Below are positions 48,257-60,266 of a stretch of 64,000 nt of DNA, in pieces (the stretch's first letter is position 1; each line of letters opens with the position of its first letter). The DNA is from Sitta carolinensis (Eukaryota > Chordata > Aves > Passeriformes > Sittidae). The translations under genes were made by a program, and so were the position numbers. The stretch is taken from assembly GCA_032173965.1 (NCBI GenBank), contig JAVUNC010000005.1, positions 46,176,501 through 46,240,500 of the forward strand, read 5' to 3'. A model generated the notes under the pieces. It made no database searches and was not told the origin of the DNA. It saw only the letters and a list, made by a program, of their open reading frames with translations.

Positions 48257-50500
48257 ATGCTGGGCAGCCTCCTGTTACTGATCTTCTCACAAATACTGGT
48301 AAAAGAGGTAAATATTGCTCTTTACTTGAAATAATGAAATTGCTTATACCACAGAAAGAAAAATTTTCCCCCATTTGAAACAGATTATTTAAGGGGATTT
48401 GGTTTCAATTTTAACTTTTCTGCTTTCAGTTCCTCTGTTCTATTTCTTACCTGTCTTAATTTATTTTAGCTACTTGGTTGGAATTTTCCTCTTGTTTGCA
48501 GCCAGATGATTTCATAGCGTTTGTGAGTAGATCTCATGGAATTTTTCCTCTCCTTTTCCAGCCTGTCTAAATTGGCCATTGTTCCTGGAGATTCTAATGT
48601 AGCACATTCATATCAAGTAAGAACTCTGTCATCCTGACTAGTATTAGCCTGTGGTGGTGTGTAGACAATAACCTGAGGCTGCTCAGGAAGGTCTTGCTAA
48701 AGATTGGCTGCCTGCCTTGCTTGCTCTGCCAGTAATGACTAAGGGTGAGGAAAGGGTAGAGAAAAACTTGGCTTGCATCCACAAAGACACACAAGACATT
48801 CACACTTCTGATGCTAATCTTCATTTGTTTTTACGTTGCAGGCTATGTCTCCCACCCTGATGGATATGGCTCTGCATTCCTTTGATGACCAGTATCTGGG
48901 GTGCAGGGAGGAGATGATGGAAGAACTGGAGCAAGGAGACTATTTTCAAAAGGAAATAGCTGCTAAAGAGGACTACTTGCGTCTCTGGAAGAAGGCTCAG
49001 GAGGCTTTGCTGAAGAGCCCTGTAGGTCTCCTGAGGGAAATGCGTGCCAGCCATGCCACAGTCCTCATGGCTTACACCATGAACTCCTCCCTGCACTCAC
49101 AGCTGAACTGGGCTACATCTACAGCAGGAATCTCCCCAGAGCACTACAGACACAAGTTCAGTTTTAAATATTTTCACTTCTACCTAACGACTGCTATCCA
49201 GATATTGAAGGAATGGCAGAGCAGCATGGGGGAACATAAGTGCTACCAGGTGCACAGGGGGGTAAAGGACTTGTACATCGAGGCCAAGGCGGGCAGCAGG
49301 GTGCGATTTGGCCGTTTCACATCCACCTCCCGCCTCAGGAATGAAGCCCAGAAGTTTGGGAATGAAACTTTGTTCACAGTGACCACTTGCCTGGGAGCAG
49401 CTCTGCAAGGCTTTTCTTACCACCCATCGGAGAAGGAAGTTCTCATTCCCCCTTATGAGATATTTCTTGTCAAAAGCTTCTTTCAGACCCAGCAGGGTAA
49501 CCGGCTGCATCTGCATTCTGTGGGGAACTACAGCAAGTACCAGTGCCAGCTGGTGGAAGGTATTGTACACAGGCTCTCATGCAAGGGGGGCACAGGACAG
49601 TCTGGTCTCCACTGCCCCAGGCAGCCCCTACCAGCTGCACCTACCTGGGGCCACAGTCAAAGCCAAACCTGTACCTTGCGTGCTGTGTTTGCTCATGAGG
49701 ACCACACGACCCAGCTTTTACCTGTTTGCTGTGAAACCTGGGACAGCCCCACAGCTCACTAAAGATGAATCAACAGCAGATCTCAAAGCTCTTTGCAGCC
49801 CCCCTTTATCCTGTGTGTTGTTGCAAGGGTGTTGTAGGAATCATGCGTTTGGGTCCCCAGCATTCTTATTGCAAGAGTGGGTGAGATTTGCTTGAACCAA
49901 GTAATGTATGCTGGTGTCTTGCAGTGCTGCTACACTTCAAGCCTCAGTTCTATTCTAGGCTTTGGTCCATCACTACTCTGGCAGGCTACTACTTCTACAC
50001 TTATCTTGGGCAAGCTGAGAGGAATGGAAACAAAGCCACCATCACTTTAGCATCACCTCTCTCAGAAGGGAGAAAAGGTATCCTTTGACAAAGAATACAC
50101 TGAGTTTCCTGGTTATAGAGAGAACTCTCTGCTGGAATACCTCATAGGGCCTGTTTCACATCCTGCCTTTCTGTGAGTCTACCACCAGTCTGGGATTCTG
50201 GCTTTTTTCTCTTTGTACAGTAGTATGTCAATGCAATCTTTGAACTCAAAACAATCATTTAAGAACGAGGGCTTGTGCCTCCAAAGCCAAAATAATAGAT
50301 AGAGTTGAGAAAATTGCCTTTGTGGTCAAACGTTGCGTTAGCAAAAGCAAAAAGCCTTAGGCAGCGAATAGAGGTCTAAATGGCTGCTCTCTTTACTTTT
50401 TTCAGCATCAAGAAGCAAGAACAGTGGTTATACTGCACTCCCCTCTGCCATTCTCCCTAGTGTGCTTGGAGTTTCCCTGTGCTTGGCCCACAGTCTCTGA
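48257..50500 (+). CDS. ART4: ART4, GPI-anchored ADP-ribosyltransferase family protein (Dombrock antigen orthologue)
   Basis: Three coding exons: 48257-48307, 48842-49559 and 50406-50500, with intron phases 0 and 1; the product is 287 aa. Exon 1 gives a signal peptide (about 1-18). An alternative donor nine bases earlier would keep the frame. Exon 2 encodes the ADP-ribosyltransferase fold: the family start SFDDQYLGC (30-38), Arg156 in YQVHRG, the S-T-S motif at 178-180 and Glu-Lys-Glu at 214-216 in EKEVLIPPYE, together the R-S-ExE set. N-glycosylation sequons occur at Asn98, Asn191 and Asn246. Exon 3 supplies a small-residue cleavage region (about 259-264) and a hydrophobic tail ending LCLAHSL, a GPI-anchor signal. 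I chose this third exon because its phase fits and its sequence resembles the human C-terminus. It acts at the cell surface; a substrate is not known from sequence. Confidence 0.9.
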
Positions 50501-53500
50501 TCCTCTGGCTGCATCCAGATACATGTCCTTGAATAGCAGGCAAGAAGCCTCTGGGGTTCCTGCTTCTACAGAAGATTCAATCTCCCCCTTGCTTTCAGCT
50601 GCAGCTCTGCAGCCAAGACTGGAACATTCAGCCCAGTTCATCAAAACAGACATTCCCTGGACCCATTCAGGTAGGAAGAAAATTATCTATGGCCTTTCTG
50701 AAGACTAGCTCAGAGATAACCTTCACTGTAGATAGCTTTGTCCTGAGGCATTCAGGAAAGACACACAGGCACTTCAGACTCCTCACAGATCTCTCAATAC
50801 CTTTGTTTTTAGTGAGCAAGAGCCTATCTGTGGGATATGGAAGGCACCATGGCAGTAAAGTCAAGTGGGTAACTGGGTAGCTGTGCATTTCTCCTTTGAG
50901 TTCAGGGAAAGCTTGCACCAAGATGTGCATCAAGGAGTCAGATTATTGTGTTGGTTGAAGAGACAGAGAAGTACATTAAGTCGTGCAGATTCTGGCAGAC
51001 CCTGAACAGCCTCTCTTTGCCACTCTTAAAACCAAGATGGACTAACATTTCGGGAGTGGTGTCTGGCTCTGAAAAGCAAACAGAGGAAATCCAGAAGGTG
51101 TTTTTACAGGGGAATTACAGAGGAATAAAGCTGGATATATTTTTGGCTAGATTGTTACATTTCTGAAGTCAATTACCCAAACTGCTCACCCACCTGACCC
51201 ATTCTTCCTCAAGACATTAGTTGGCAGAAAACATGGAAAAAGTTCTTGACAGTCTTTTCTGGGACCTTACAAAGCAGCCAGCAAGATATGGTATAAACAG
51301 CTGCAAGTCTTGTTACTCTGATGGCTGCAGGAAGTATGACTTTGACCTGTAATCTTCAAAGTAAGGAAAGTGCTGTAAATTAAATATTCTTATATTTTGG
51401 TGGTTTTTGGTAAATGTGTGTAAGTCCTAGAAAGCAACTACTTTACATCATCCTCAGAACTATAATCCTTCAGTTTGTACATTCTGGTGGGTCTGTATAG
51501 AATTAAACCCTCCTTTTGGAGAGGGGGGAATAGACACAGCAAAGTCAAACACATGACATTTATATTCAAGGGACAAAGCAATTGAAGACTGAGTAATGCC
51601 ACATTTTGTCAGGCTACAGTTCCCTTCAAAGTGATTTATATTAGTTAATACACTGACTAGATGGTGCAAGCATCCCTTGATAGGTGGAAGCACAAAACAT
51701 TTTCCTTGCTTGGGTGCCCATCGTGATCCCATTTTAACTGCTAAGAAAGTTAGGTCCTTCTGTTTGCACCTATGAGTTCTCACAAGGCCAACTAGAGATA
51801 CAGTCCTGGGCTCAGAGAGTGTGTAAATCAGAGACTGCTCCTGATGTTGCCTTTCTTTGTGCCAGAGCCCTGTAAGTCTAGACTGGTTGCAGCCAACATC
51901 AGCTATTGCTGTGGTTAGATGTGTAGTCAGAAGTGTTCAAGCAATTGCAACTTCCTGTCTCACTGTATACTTTCAGACTTTTTTCCCAGAACTCAGTTCA
52001 ACCATCTGCCTTTTCCTCCATTTCTTTCTCATCGCAAAAGGAGTCTGAAATTACGTGAAATGGAAAAATTGATTTTAGCCTTCACTGCTGTTTAGAGCTG
52101 AGTCTGGGCCTCCACACCACTTCTTCTACTCTCCTGGCATCAGAGACCTGGGAAATTACAGCAAGGAAGGACGACAGACACTCCAGATCAAGCCTTTTCC
52201 TCCAACTTAATAGGCCTGATATAAGAGCTATTAATCTCCCCAAAAGATCCAGAATAAAGCAGGAACAAAACTGCCTTCATATTGTTCAAATTATTTTCTG
52301 TCATGTTCCAAAGGATGAGGGCTCTAGAAGAAAGGAATTTGCATCCACTGCAAATACTGAAGACCTGAAATCAGTTTCCAGAATGTGACACACAGGCAGC
52401 TGGAGCCTGATCAACTCAGTTCAGCTCAATATCGCACAAAGTGTTTCAGGACTACATGGCATTCTCAGTGGAAAAAACTCAGCAGTCACAACTAATTAAC
52501 ATTTCCAGAAATGCAGCAGTTAAATCATTCAGTGTTCTCTTCCAGCTTATGTTCTCCTGTCCACAGCTCTGACAACAAGAGAGATTGGCACTCTGATTGT
52601 ACTCATTGGGCTTGAATACAGCAGCTCAGCTTTCAGGTGAAAACACGTTAGCAATTGCAGAGTGCTTGTTTTATGCTGCATCTTATATTTTCATCTGACA
52701 ACTCAACCATCCTCTATAGTGGAAGCAATACTCCTGGTGAGACTCCTGTGGGCTGCAGGTCCACTTTTCTAAGAATAACTAGTTTTGTTGAAGGCATATG
52801 TACAAGCCTGTCTTACTAAATCAGACAAAGCCTGTTTCCACTGTTTGTGGTATCTATTTTTCTGTTTAGGTGAGACCATTTAATTTTTCTTCTGTAATTT
52901 GCACGTGTACAAAGGTAGTCATTGCAAAAATTCATTATTTCAAGGCATAGGTGCAAGCATTAATGTTTATATTTATAAACAATAGAAATTTATAATTCCC
53001 AGTAAAAAAACATAATCTTTATCTATTTGAATTAGAAGTCCTGTCCTACATCTTTTATGTTCTGAGGACAGCAAGTAACACCATCCCCTTTCAGCCACAG
53101 CTGTAGGTGCCTGTGATGGCACCTCTGCTGCAGGCAGGAGGGATTTGTGCTGTGCCCATTCTCTCCAGGAACAGAAGGCCTTTGGAAGATCTGGCAATTG
53201 GGAACTAGCACTAAATAAACTGAATTCTCTTAAAATTGGAAGGAAGGGGAGAGGAGGAAAAAAATGAGATGAATCTGGGTAAACATCACACAATAGAATT
53301 AAATGACAGGCAGGCAGGCACAGGGTGCAGCTGAAGCCCAGCCTCCGGATTCCTAACCCATCACATGCTGCTGGAAAACACCAGGCAAGCAGAGGGGAAA
53401 GAGGCTGAAGTTACTATCCCATACACATTTCAGCAGGAGCATTCAGACCAAATCAGGTAGGCAGTGTAAATGTTTAATTAGAGAAGTTTCTGTGATAAAT

Positions 53501-53963
53501 CTCCCTGGAGATGGAGAAACAGAAATACAGAAATATATGCAGCCTGCCTTATTGTAGAAGGAAAACATAAAAACTAATGAAAGTGTTAATGTGAAGAGTC
53601 AGAAGCAATTTTAGCATTGAGATATAAAATCTAGAGCAGCTATAAGCAGCTGAAATAATCATATGTGAAAAACAGATGCTAAAAGACTTTTTTTCCACAC
53701 CTATCTAGTATGTAAAATGTTTGTTGAAGTGCTATTCCTTCTAAAACAATTTGTCTACTCAGTTTCTACTAATAAGGGAAAACAAATGACCTTAGAAGGA
53801 AACACCACTGGAGTGGAAGGGTTTTAGCATCCCATTGAGTCAAAGAGCAAGACAGCAACATCCCTGAGGCAGGACTGATATGAAATCATAGCATGCATTA
53901 ACATTGCTTTATGTTTCTTGAAAATCACAAACCTTTACTGTATATGTATTTTGCTCCCTACAG
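50501..53963. other. ART4 3' UTR and intergenic interval
   Basis: About 3.5 kb. ART4's 3' UTR begins here; candidate AATAAA signals occur at 51124 and near 52254. In human, C12orf60 lies between ART4 and SMCO3, but I find no open frame resembling it. No transposon is recognised. Confidence 0.6.
51124..51129 (+). terminator. Candidate ART4 poly(A) signal
   Basis: AATAAA is about 620 bases past the ART4 stop codon, followed by a T-rich stretch. Another hexamer lies about 1.1 kb further on, so the true end is uncertain. Confidence 0.35.
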
Positions 53964-54014
53964 GTTGTATAAGAAGATGTGTTAAAGGGTTTACTCTCTT
54001 GGCAGAGATACAAG
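53964..54014 (+). other. Candidate untranslated exon of SMCO3
   Basis: A 51-base segment is bounded by a good acceptor (TTTTGCTCCCTACAG) and a strong donor (CAAG followed by GTAAGT). Two of its three frames have stops. SMCO3's coding exon has its own acceptor (GAAATAG ending 55349) 14 bases before the ATG, so an upstream noncoding exon is required and this is the best candidate I see. Confidence 0.4.
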
Positions 54015-55349
54015 GTAAGTGGCTGAAAGAAATACATAGCGCTCTGCAAAATATTGGGTTAAAAACCTCTTTTCAGACTGGCTTGTATTTCAACACTGAG
54101 ATTAAAAATTGGCAGGGGATTGTGGAAATCATTCTGTTTTTTACTGTGGCCTTGTGGGGGAGGGTGTGTTTAGTGAAATACAGCTGGGTCAGTGTCAGAT
54201 GATTTGCAGCTAACAGATAGTGCAAGAACTACAAAGGACCAAAATGGCACAAAGGTATCTTTTTCAGAAGAAAAATATGGGTAGTCCTCTGCACATAACT
54301 ATTTGTAGTTCTTACTGTGATATGTAGGCACCAACAGCAAGAAGTTTATTTTAGAAAAATGCAAAGCGCTGCACAAAAGTGGTCCAGATTTGCAATAGGA
54401 GGGCTGAGAACATAAAAAGTGCCAACAAAGAAACGAGTCATCCTACTCATTCATAGTTTGCCCTCATAGCAAAGATGTTTGCATTTAAGCTGAAATCATG
54501 CTAGAGCATTTTCACTTCACAGCTGGTGGTAGTTTAAAGGGAAGTGACTGTTGATTACAGAAACTTATTTATGAGGAATAACTCCATGATCACTGTTAAC
54601 TCAGTCTCTTTGGACTCTCTATGTTGGCATGCAGTTTATGAAGAAATAAATATCAGGGAAGGAAATACAGTGAGAGATGTGTGTAAGGTGATACAGGTTA
54701 GGATGGGGTTATTATAGACAATTTTATTATTCACTATGAATTCCCAAGGGTAAGCTTCTTAGTATAAGTACGGAATGCTTTTATAGTGACATTTTATCTT
54801 GAATGTTAGAAGAGAAAAGCTATACTGACATAAAATAACATTATCGTGACACAAACCATATCCACCAATTGTCATGGTTGCTGAAAAACTGGATGCCACT
54901 AAATGGAAAAAAATAGGCTGATACAAAAGAATGCCTGGAACAATCCTTTAGTCTTTAAACCGCATCTTTAATTTTGCTGATTAGATGAGATTGTTCCATT
55001 TTTTTGTGAACTAGTTCAACTTCTACCATCTTCAGTTTCCAAGGTTCAGTTTCAATCTTCAGTTGCCAATGACCCACATCCATTCTACCAATATGTTTAT
55101 TACACATTTGTTACCTGTTTTCATTGCTCTGAGAATACCTGATGTCTTACAAGGTCCTTTTCCCATCGTTTGGCAGGGAGCCAAAACAAGAATTAAGATT
55201 TCTACATTCACAAGCTATGCCTTGGCATTTTACCTGCTTAGTATGAAAAGGACCAGTGGGGCAGAGACAAAGCACATCTCACTGGTCTTTAAGGACTATG
55301 GTTATGGGTGTCAAACAGAGTAAGACATTTCTTTTCTCTCTTGAAATAG
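54015..55349 (+). other. Probable 5' UTR intron of SMCO3
   Basis: About 1.3 kb of AT-rich sequence between the candidate untranslated exon and the SMCO3 coding exon. No gene or transposon is recognised. Confidence 0.45.
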
Positions 55350-55363
55350 CCTGTTTCTGAAGA

Positions 55364-56041
55364 ATGGCATTGAGTGACCTCCTTTACCCAGATAATCCCA
55401 AGAGAAAGCAAGAACTGATCCATCTGCATCAGGAATTGCTTGACAGTATGTCCACAAATTTCCATGCAACAAACGAGCTGGTTGGAGTGCTGAATGAACA
55501 CCTGGGCTGTACCATCACCCCCATCGAGATGCGAGAGAGCAGTACAGTCAAGGAAAACTGTGAGATTATAATTCAAGTGATGAGTGAGATTCAGCACCAG
55601 GTACAGAAGATCGATACTGACATGAAGGAAAAGCTCGAGCCAGTGCTGTACCAGAAGCTATATGACATCAAAGAGCCTGAGCTGGAGAAAATTGCAATAG
55701 CCCAGAGAGTATTTTCCATTATTTTTGGAGAAGCAACTTCAACAGCTGCAATGGTAGCTATCAAACTTCTTGGCTCCAATCATTTAACTCTTACTGTGAG
55801 CAAGCTCATCGGTCTCCTTGCTCAGATTGGGGCATCTGTTCTTGGGGGAGTTAGTATTACCATTATTGGGCTTGGCCTTGAAATGATTCTCCACGCCATC
55901 CTGGGAGCCGTGGAGAGGAGTCAGCTTCTGACAGCTGTGAGAAGCTATGAAAAGCACCTGGCTGAGTTTAAAGCAGCCTCAGAAAAGTACCAGCATGCCA
56001 TACATGAAGTAACTTCTTTGGTGAGACAGCAAGTTCAGTAA
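55364..56041 (+). CDS. SMCO3: SMCO3, single-pass membrane protein with coiled-coil domains 3
   Basis: One uninterrupted coding exon of 225 codons, the same length as human SMCO3, in the matching syntenic place just upstream of WBP11. The N-terminal half is hydrophilic, with heptad-like helices at about 62-108. Two hydrophobic stretches follow: a weaker one at about 111-137, and a strong glycine-rich one at about 148-182 with GASVLGGVSITIIGLGLEM, the likely membrane span. A charged helical tail (about 184-225) could form the second coiled coil. The start follows a splice acceptor by 14 bases. The molecular function of the family is not established. Confidence 0.93.
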   Translation: MALSDLLYPDNPKRKQELIHLHQELLDSMSTNFHATNELVGVLNEHLGCTITPIEMRESSTVKENCEIIIQVMSEIQHQVQKIDTDMKEKLEPVLYQKLYDIKEPELEKIAIAQRVFSIIFGEATSTAAMVAIKLLGSNHLTLTVSKLIGLLAQIGASVLGGVSITIIGLGLEMILHAILGAVERSQLLTAVRSYEKHLAEFKAASEKYQHAIHEVTSLVRQQVQ

Positions 56042-56605
56042 ATGAAGCTGGAGTTCTCTCTTCTGCTGTGGCAGCAGCTGCAGTAGCTATGCCTGCAGAA
56101 ACCTTTTTGATTCATTATGACAAATGAACTGCTGATGGCTTTTTATTTTCTTATTTGTGGCAGCAGAACAAGAAGAGTGACAATTCAGGAAACTGGCACT
56201 AAAATATATTAACAGAGAACAGTTTTACTGGTGTTTTCAGTGGGGTAATACTTCGCAATTTCAAATACTTTGCACCTTTCCTTAAGCTTATTTTCTGGGA
56301 AGCATTGTCAGTAATCTTGAACTGTAATTCATACTAGAGATGATAAAGTATGCTGCTGGACTGGTAGTGGTGAGAAGGTGTGTTTCTATATCAAAGATGA
56401 CAACACAACAGGAGAAAACTATTTCAACAAGGCAATTCATGCCAGCATCTGGAGGCTTTATGAAGGCATCTGTGGTTGCTAAACTCTTAGTGTGGATTAG
56501 TGCTAAATCTGATAGACTGAATTCCCGTTCATTAAAAGGACTATCTGAAGCATATTTAACTGCTATTTCCTGCCCTCCTAAGGAGCCAGCCAGAGATCTT
56601 CTTTA

Positions 56606-56611
56606 AATAAA
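56606..56611 (+). terminator. Candidate SMCO3 poly(A) signal
   Basis: AATAAA is about 565 bases past the SMCO3 stop codon. Several further hexamers occur around 57080-57115 in an AAAAT-rich stretch, so alternative ends are possible. Confidence 0.45.
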
Positions 56612-56629
56612 CTCTAATCCCAGTAGATT

Positions 56630-59390
56630 GGCAGGTAAGAGAAACCTGGGCCTACACACAAACGCACACAACCTTGCTCCACAACTGAGAGAAACCAGCT
56701 GCTGTGTTCCAGTGTGCCTGGCCATGAACAACCTCTTATGCTTGCATTGCTCTGCTCCTGCCAACCCACATGTAAAACTTTCTGTGCAAAGTTGCTCTTT
56801 TGTTGATTGAAGTGAGATTATACACATGTACAAATGCCTGTAGGATTGCAGCCCTATTAATGTACTAAAGTTATTTTCAAGTGCTTTACCTGATCACACC
56901 AATGTGGGACTGCCAAGAATGTGCTCAGATTCTGCATTTCACTATGCTACCAATTGTCCTTATTTTTCAGATTTTAGAACCAAAGCTGGAAGCAAGAACA
57001 TTATTTGTAGTGTCTTGCTCTGGTTTGCTGTGGATTGTTTTTTCTTGATCTTAGAAAAAAAAAAGGTAATTTTAGAATTAATAAAATAATGTAAAATAAA
57101 ATAAAATAAAAATGTACATGAGTATTGGAAGACCTCTCTTTTCTGTACTTGTTGGTTTGGGTTTTCTTTTGGTCTGAAAACCAGTCTTAAACTGAATAAT
57201 AAAGAAAGCTTCATTATACATGCAATTCATAATTTTTTTAAATCCATGATTGACCAATCTAGTAGGGTTGTGCATAGGTTCCTTTTTTAGTACCCGCTTC
57301 CTCCATACTAAAACCATGTTCAAATTCATACGTTTGCTAATATTCAATATTAGCAATCTTAATTTATTAACAACTAGATAGTTCACATGAAATAAAGAGG
57401 TGGGTGAGATTCACAGCCCTTCCATTCTGGGTTTGTGGGCTTTGCTTGTTTTTTTGGGTTTTTTTTTCTCTTTTATTCTCTTCCACTTCTGCTCTCACTT
57501 TTATATTTTCTGACTCCTCTTCCCTCTTATGCGCAAAAGCCACCAGATGGCAATGAAACCTCTGGTACTCAACAGCTCTGCCAAGTCATCAGGGAGAAAG
57601 CCCAGGGTTCAGAAGCACAGAGAGGGGCCAGGGACTGAGAAACTGGAACCAGCAGCAGACTGGGAGATGAGAGTCAGGAAAGGCACTTCAGTGGTGGCAC
57701 ACTGCCTTGCCTACATGAGCTATTGCGATGGATGACGTGGTGACTGAGGCATCATTTCTCCAAGATGTAACTTGTCTCTGACACAAGTGGCACACAGTTT
57801 ACAGGTACTTGTGTAGAGGCAAGAGACTGTCAGTCATCAGAACAGCAATATCCATGTGTTGGAGAGATAGGAGTTCCTGGCTTCTGTCTTCTATGTGTAA
57901 ATGTACACTCTAAACTAGGAATTAAAATCAGCTCTTTGAGAGATTGTCAATCACTGCTGTATGAGAATAGTGGAGTCAGATGAAAACAAATCTGTTGTAT
58001 TTTTCAAGCAATTTGCCCACATGTTCTGTGTAAAAGCAAAGCAGTATCAGGAGAAGTGAGGTACACAATGAGGAACACAGATACGCAATTGCTACTCGCC
58101 TCTAGGTATATCCTTGTTCCTGGTGGACTTAAAGGAAAGCAAGTTTCCCCAAAACAGATTTAATTCCTGCTCTCTCTAATCCTCTGGCCAGTCTTAAGTT
58201 TGGTGCTCCAAAGATGTCATAACCAGTCTGTTGATATTTCCCCTCCAGACTCCTTCAAACTGCCTCTCAGTGTAACAGAAGTACCAAGTGAAAATTGTGA
58301 GAGGACTATTGTCCCCCAAATCAGCAGATGCTGCTGGGAGAAAGCAGTCAGGACTGAGGCAGTACCACTATCCACACTGAGCCCACAATTGCCAGGACAG
58401 AAGAGCCTTGTGAGGTGCAGCTAATCTTTGAAGACTCAGCCATCCCCCTCTACAGTGACATGGCAACTGACAGGGATGTGTATGGCCACAGCTTTCTATC
58501 ACATCCTCTTCAGCATTCAGCCTTTGCTCATGCTGTTGTTCTGGACAAAGGATTAAGAATTGAAATGGTGATATATGTGTTCCAAATAAAATCAGCCTCC
58601 AAAAAAATGCAAACCAGCCCAAACCAGTCTAAGCTGCTTCCAAACCTATGTGGAAAACCAGTACGTTTGCAACCAAAATCTGATCAGCTGAAAGTTCTTT
58701 CTGGTGACAAGAATAATTCAAAGAGAACATGCCAAAGACACAAAAGGTGGGGATGACCACACCGTGCATATGGTTAGCAAGACTCCCTAGGCACTGAGAA
58801 CTCCTGAAGCTTTGGCTCTGAGGATGCTCCTTGACTTTGTGCAGCTTATGACTAAATGTTGGCATTAATGTGATGTATAGCTTAGAGTCTTTTACCCATC
58901 CTGCAATGATTCTTACAGATTAGCCAACTGACTCTCCATTACTTGAAAAACTGTAACAACATTGTATTGCATGGTATATTCACCAAGAGCAGGGAGTCTA
59001 GAAATCCTGCTCAGAGATCTGATCACCTCTGCTCCCAGGTGCCACCTGGGCAGAGAAAAATTTCCTCCCTACATCTCCTCCCCAACATGCTAGTTCTTTA
59101 AGCCTGCACCCATATTTTATTGCTTGCACATTGATGTTTCGTGCATTTTCATCCTGGTTCTTCATGCACTGTGGACTTTTGCTGGAAATCGCACTTTGGG
59201 CAATGACACAAAACAGCTCCCACCAGGTGTTCACCAGCCTCGCCAGTTCACCAGTGGGAGCTGTAGGAAGAGGCAAATAACAGAGTAGCTTCTGTGGTCC
59301 CCGATGGCGTCAAATTGTCTCTCCCGTTCTCTTTGTACATCTGAGCTGCCCGCTGAACGACATCCAGTCGCTTTTCCCCAACAGTCGGCC
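56630..59390. other. Intergenic interval SMCO3 to WBP11
   Basis: About 2.8 kb. It holds an AAAAT-rich simple-repeat stretch near 57080-57112 and T-rich stretches near 57449-57468. Short open frames are unremarkable. No gene or transposon is recognised. Confidence 0.65.
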
Positions 59391-59747
59391 GAAAGAGCGG
59401 CCGGCTCAGGAGCCCAGCAGAGGGATGGATCCCCGCTCCCGGGGGAGCGGCGCTGCCGCGGGGCCAAGGCTGCAACAAACCGCGGAGCGGGCCTGAGGCT
59501 GCGGGCAGCCCCTGCTGCCGCCGCGCTTCGCAGGATCCCCCGGGACAGGGGCTTCCCACACGCCCCTCGGCTCCGCCTTGTTCAGGGCACGGGGTCACTT
59601 TGGGGGCTCTGCCCTGGAGAGCCAGGGGGAGCAGAGGCGGCGTTGGCAGCCCTACTTCCAGCACCGGCCGTACGGGCGCACCGCCCGGCACCGCGTGTGT
59701 CCACCGCTCCCAGAGCCCGGGGGCCGGCTGGGCGCTGGTCCCTATCA

Positions 59748-59950
59748 CATGTCTATGTCTATGTCTGTGTCTGTGTCTATGTTTATGTCTAGTCTATATC
59801 TATATGTCTGTCTGTTTATGTCTGTGTCTATGTCTATGTCTAGTCTATATCTATATCTGTGTCTGTGTCTGTGTCTATGTCTATGTCTATATGTCTGTGT
59901 CTATATCTATGACTATGTCTATATGTCTGTCTCTACGTCTATGTCTATCA
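59748..59950. repeat. (TGTCTA)n / (TGTCTG)n hexanucleotide repeat
   Basis: About 200 bases of imperfect TGTCTA, TGTCTG and TATCTA units split the CpG island in two. Long Y/V/C/S/M open frames across it are repeat artefacts. Confidence 0.93.
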
Positions 59951-60116
59951 CGGCCCCTATCACGATCCCAGTCTCCGCTCCCGCCCCGCCTTCCCGCCCC
60001 TCCCCAGGCCCAACCATAGAGTCGGAGCCTCCGCGGGGGAGCGAGGGGCGGCGGAACCATCGAGCCGGGGCCGCCGCTTCCGGAGCGCGGCTCCGCGCCG
60101 CCACTCGGTGCCGGTG

Positions 60117-60128
60117 CAAGATGGCGGC
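60117..60128 (+). promoter_or_regulatory. YY1-type element with embedded upstream ATG
   Basis: CAAGATGGCGGC matches the well-known YY1 consensus found near the start sites of many housekeeping genes. Its ATG at 60121 opens a short upstream frame, MAAGRRRRARV, ending at 60156, if transcription begins upstream of it. Confidence 0.65.
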
Positions 60129-60160
60129 GGGGCGGCGGCGGCGGGCGCGGGTCTGAGCGA

Positions 60161-60248
60161 GGCCCTGCAGCGGGGGGAGCCGGGCCCTGCAGCGGGGGGA
60201 GCCGGGCCCTGCAGCGGGGGGAGCCGGGCCCTGCAGCGGGGGGAGCCG
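60161..60248 (+). repeat. Four 22-base tandem repeats in WBP11 exon 1
   Basis: Four identical units of period 22 start at 60161, 60183, 60205 and 60227. Each contains CTGCAG and a G6 run. They lie within the predicted untranslated first exon. Confidence 0.95.
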
Positions 60249-60266
60249 GGCCCGGCCGGGCGGAGG

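Noticed and set aside
49560..49762. Read-through C-terminus of ART4 without the last splice
   Set aside because: The extension is hydrophilic and lacks a GPI signal. Splicing at 49559 to 50406 restores a hydrophobic tail in the correct phase.
49925..50088. Alternative last exon for ART4 after TCTTGCAG
   Set aside because: The phase fits, but the product does not end in a hydrophobic GPI signal and resembles the family less than the exon at 50406.
53918..54202. 94-codon open frame considered as a C12orf60 remnant
   Set aside because: No resemblance to the SMCO3/C12orf60 family; the segment is better explained as an untranslated exon plus intron.
59578..60156. 192-codon open frame through the WBP11 promoter
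   Set aside because: It is mostly hexanucleotide repeat and CpG-island sequence; only the last 11 codons are of interest, as an upstream ORF.
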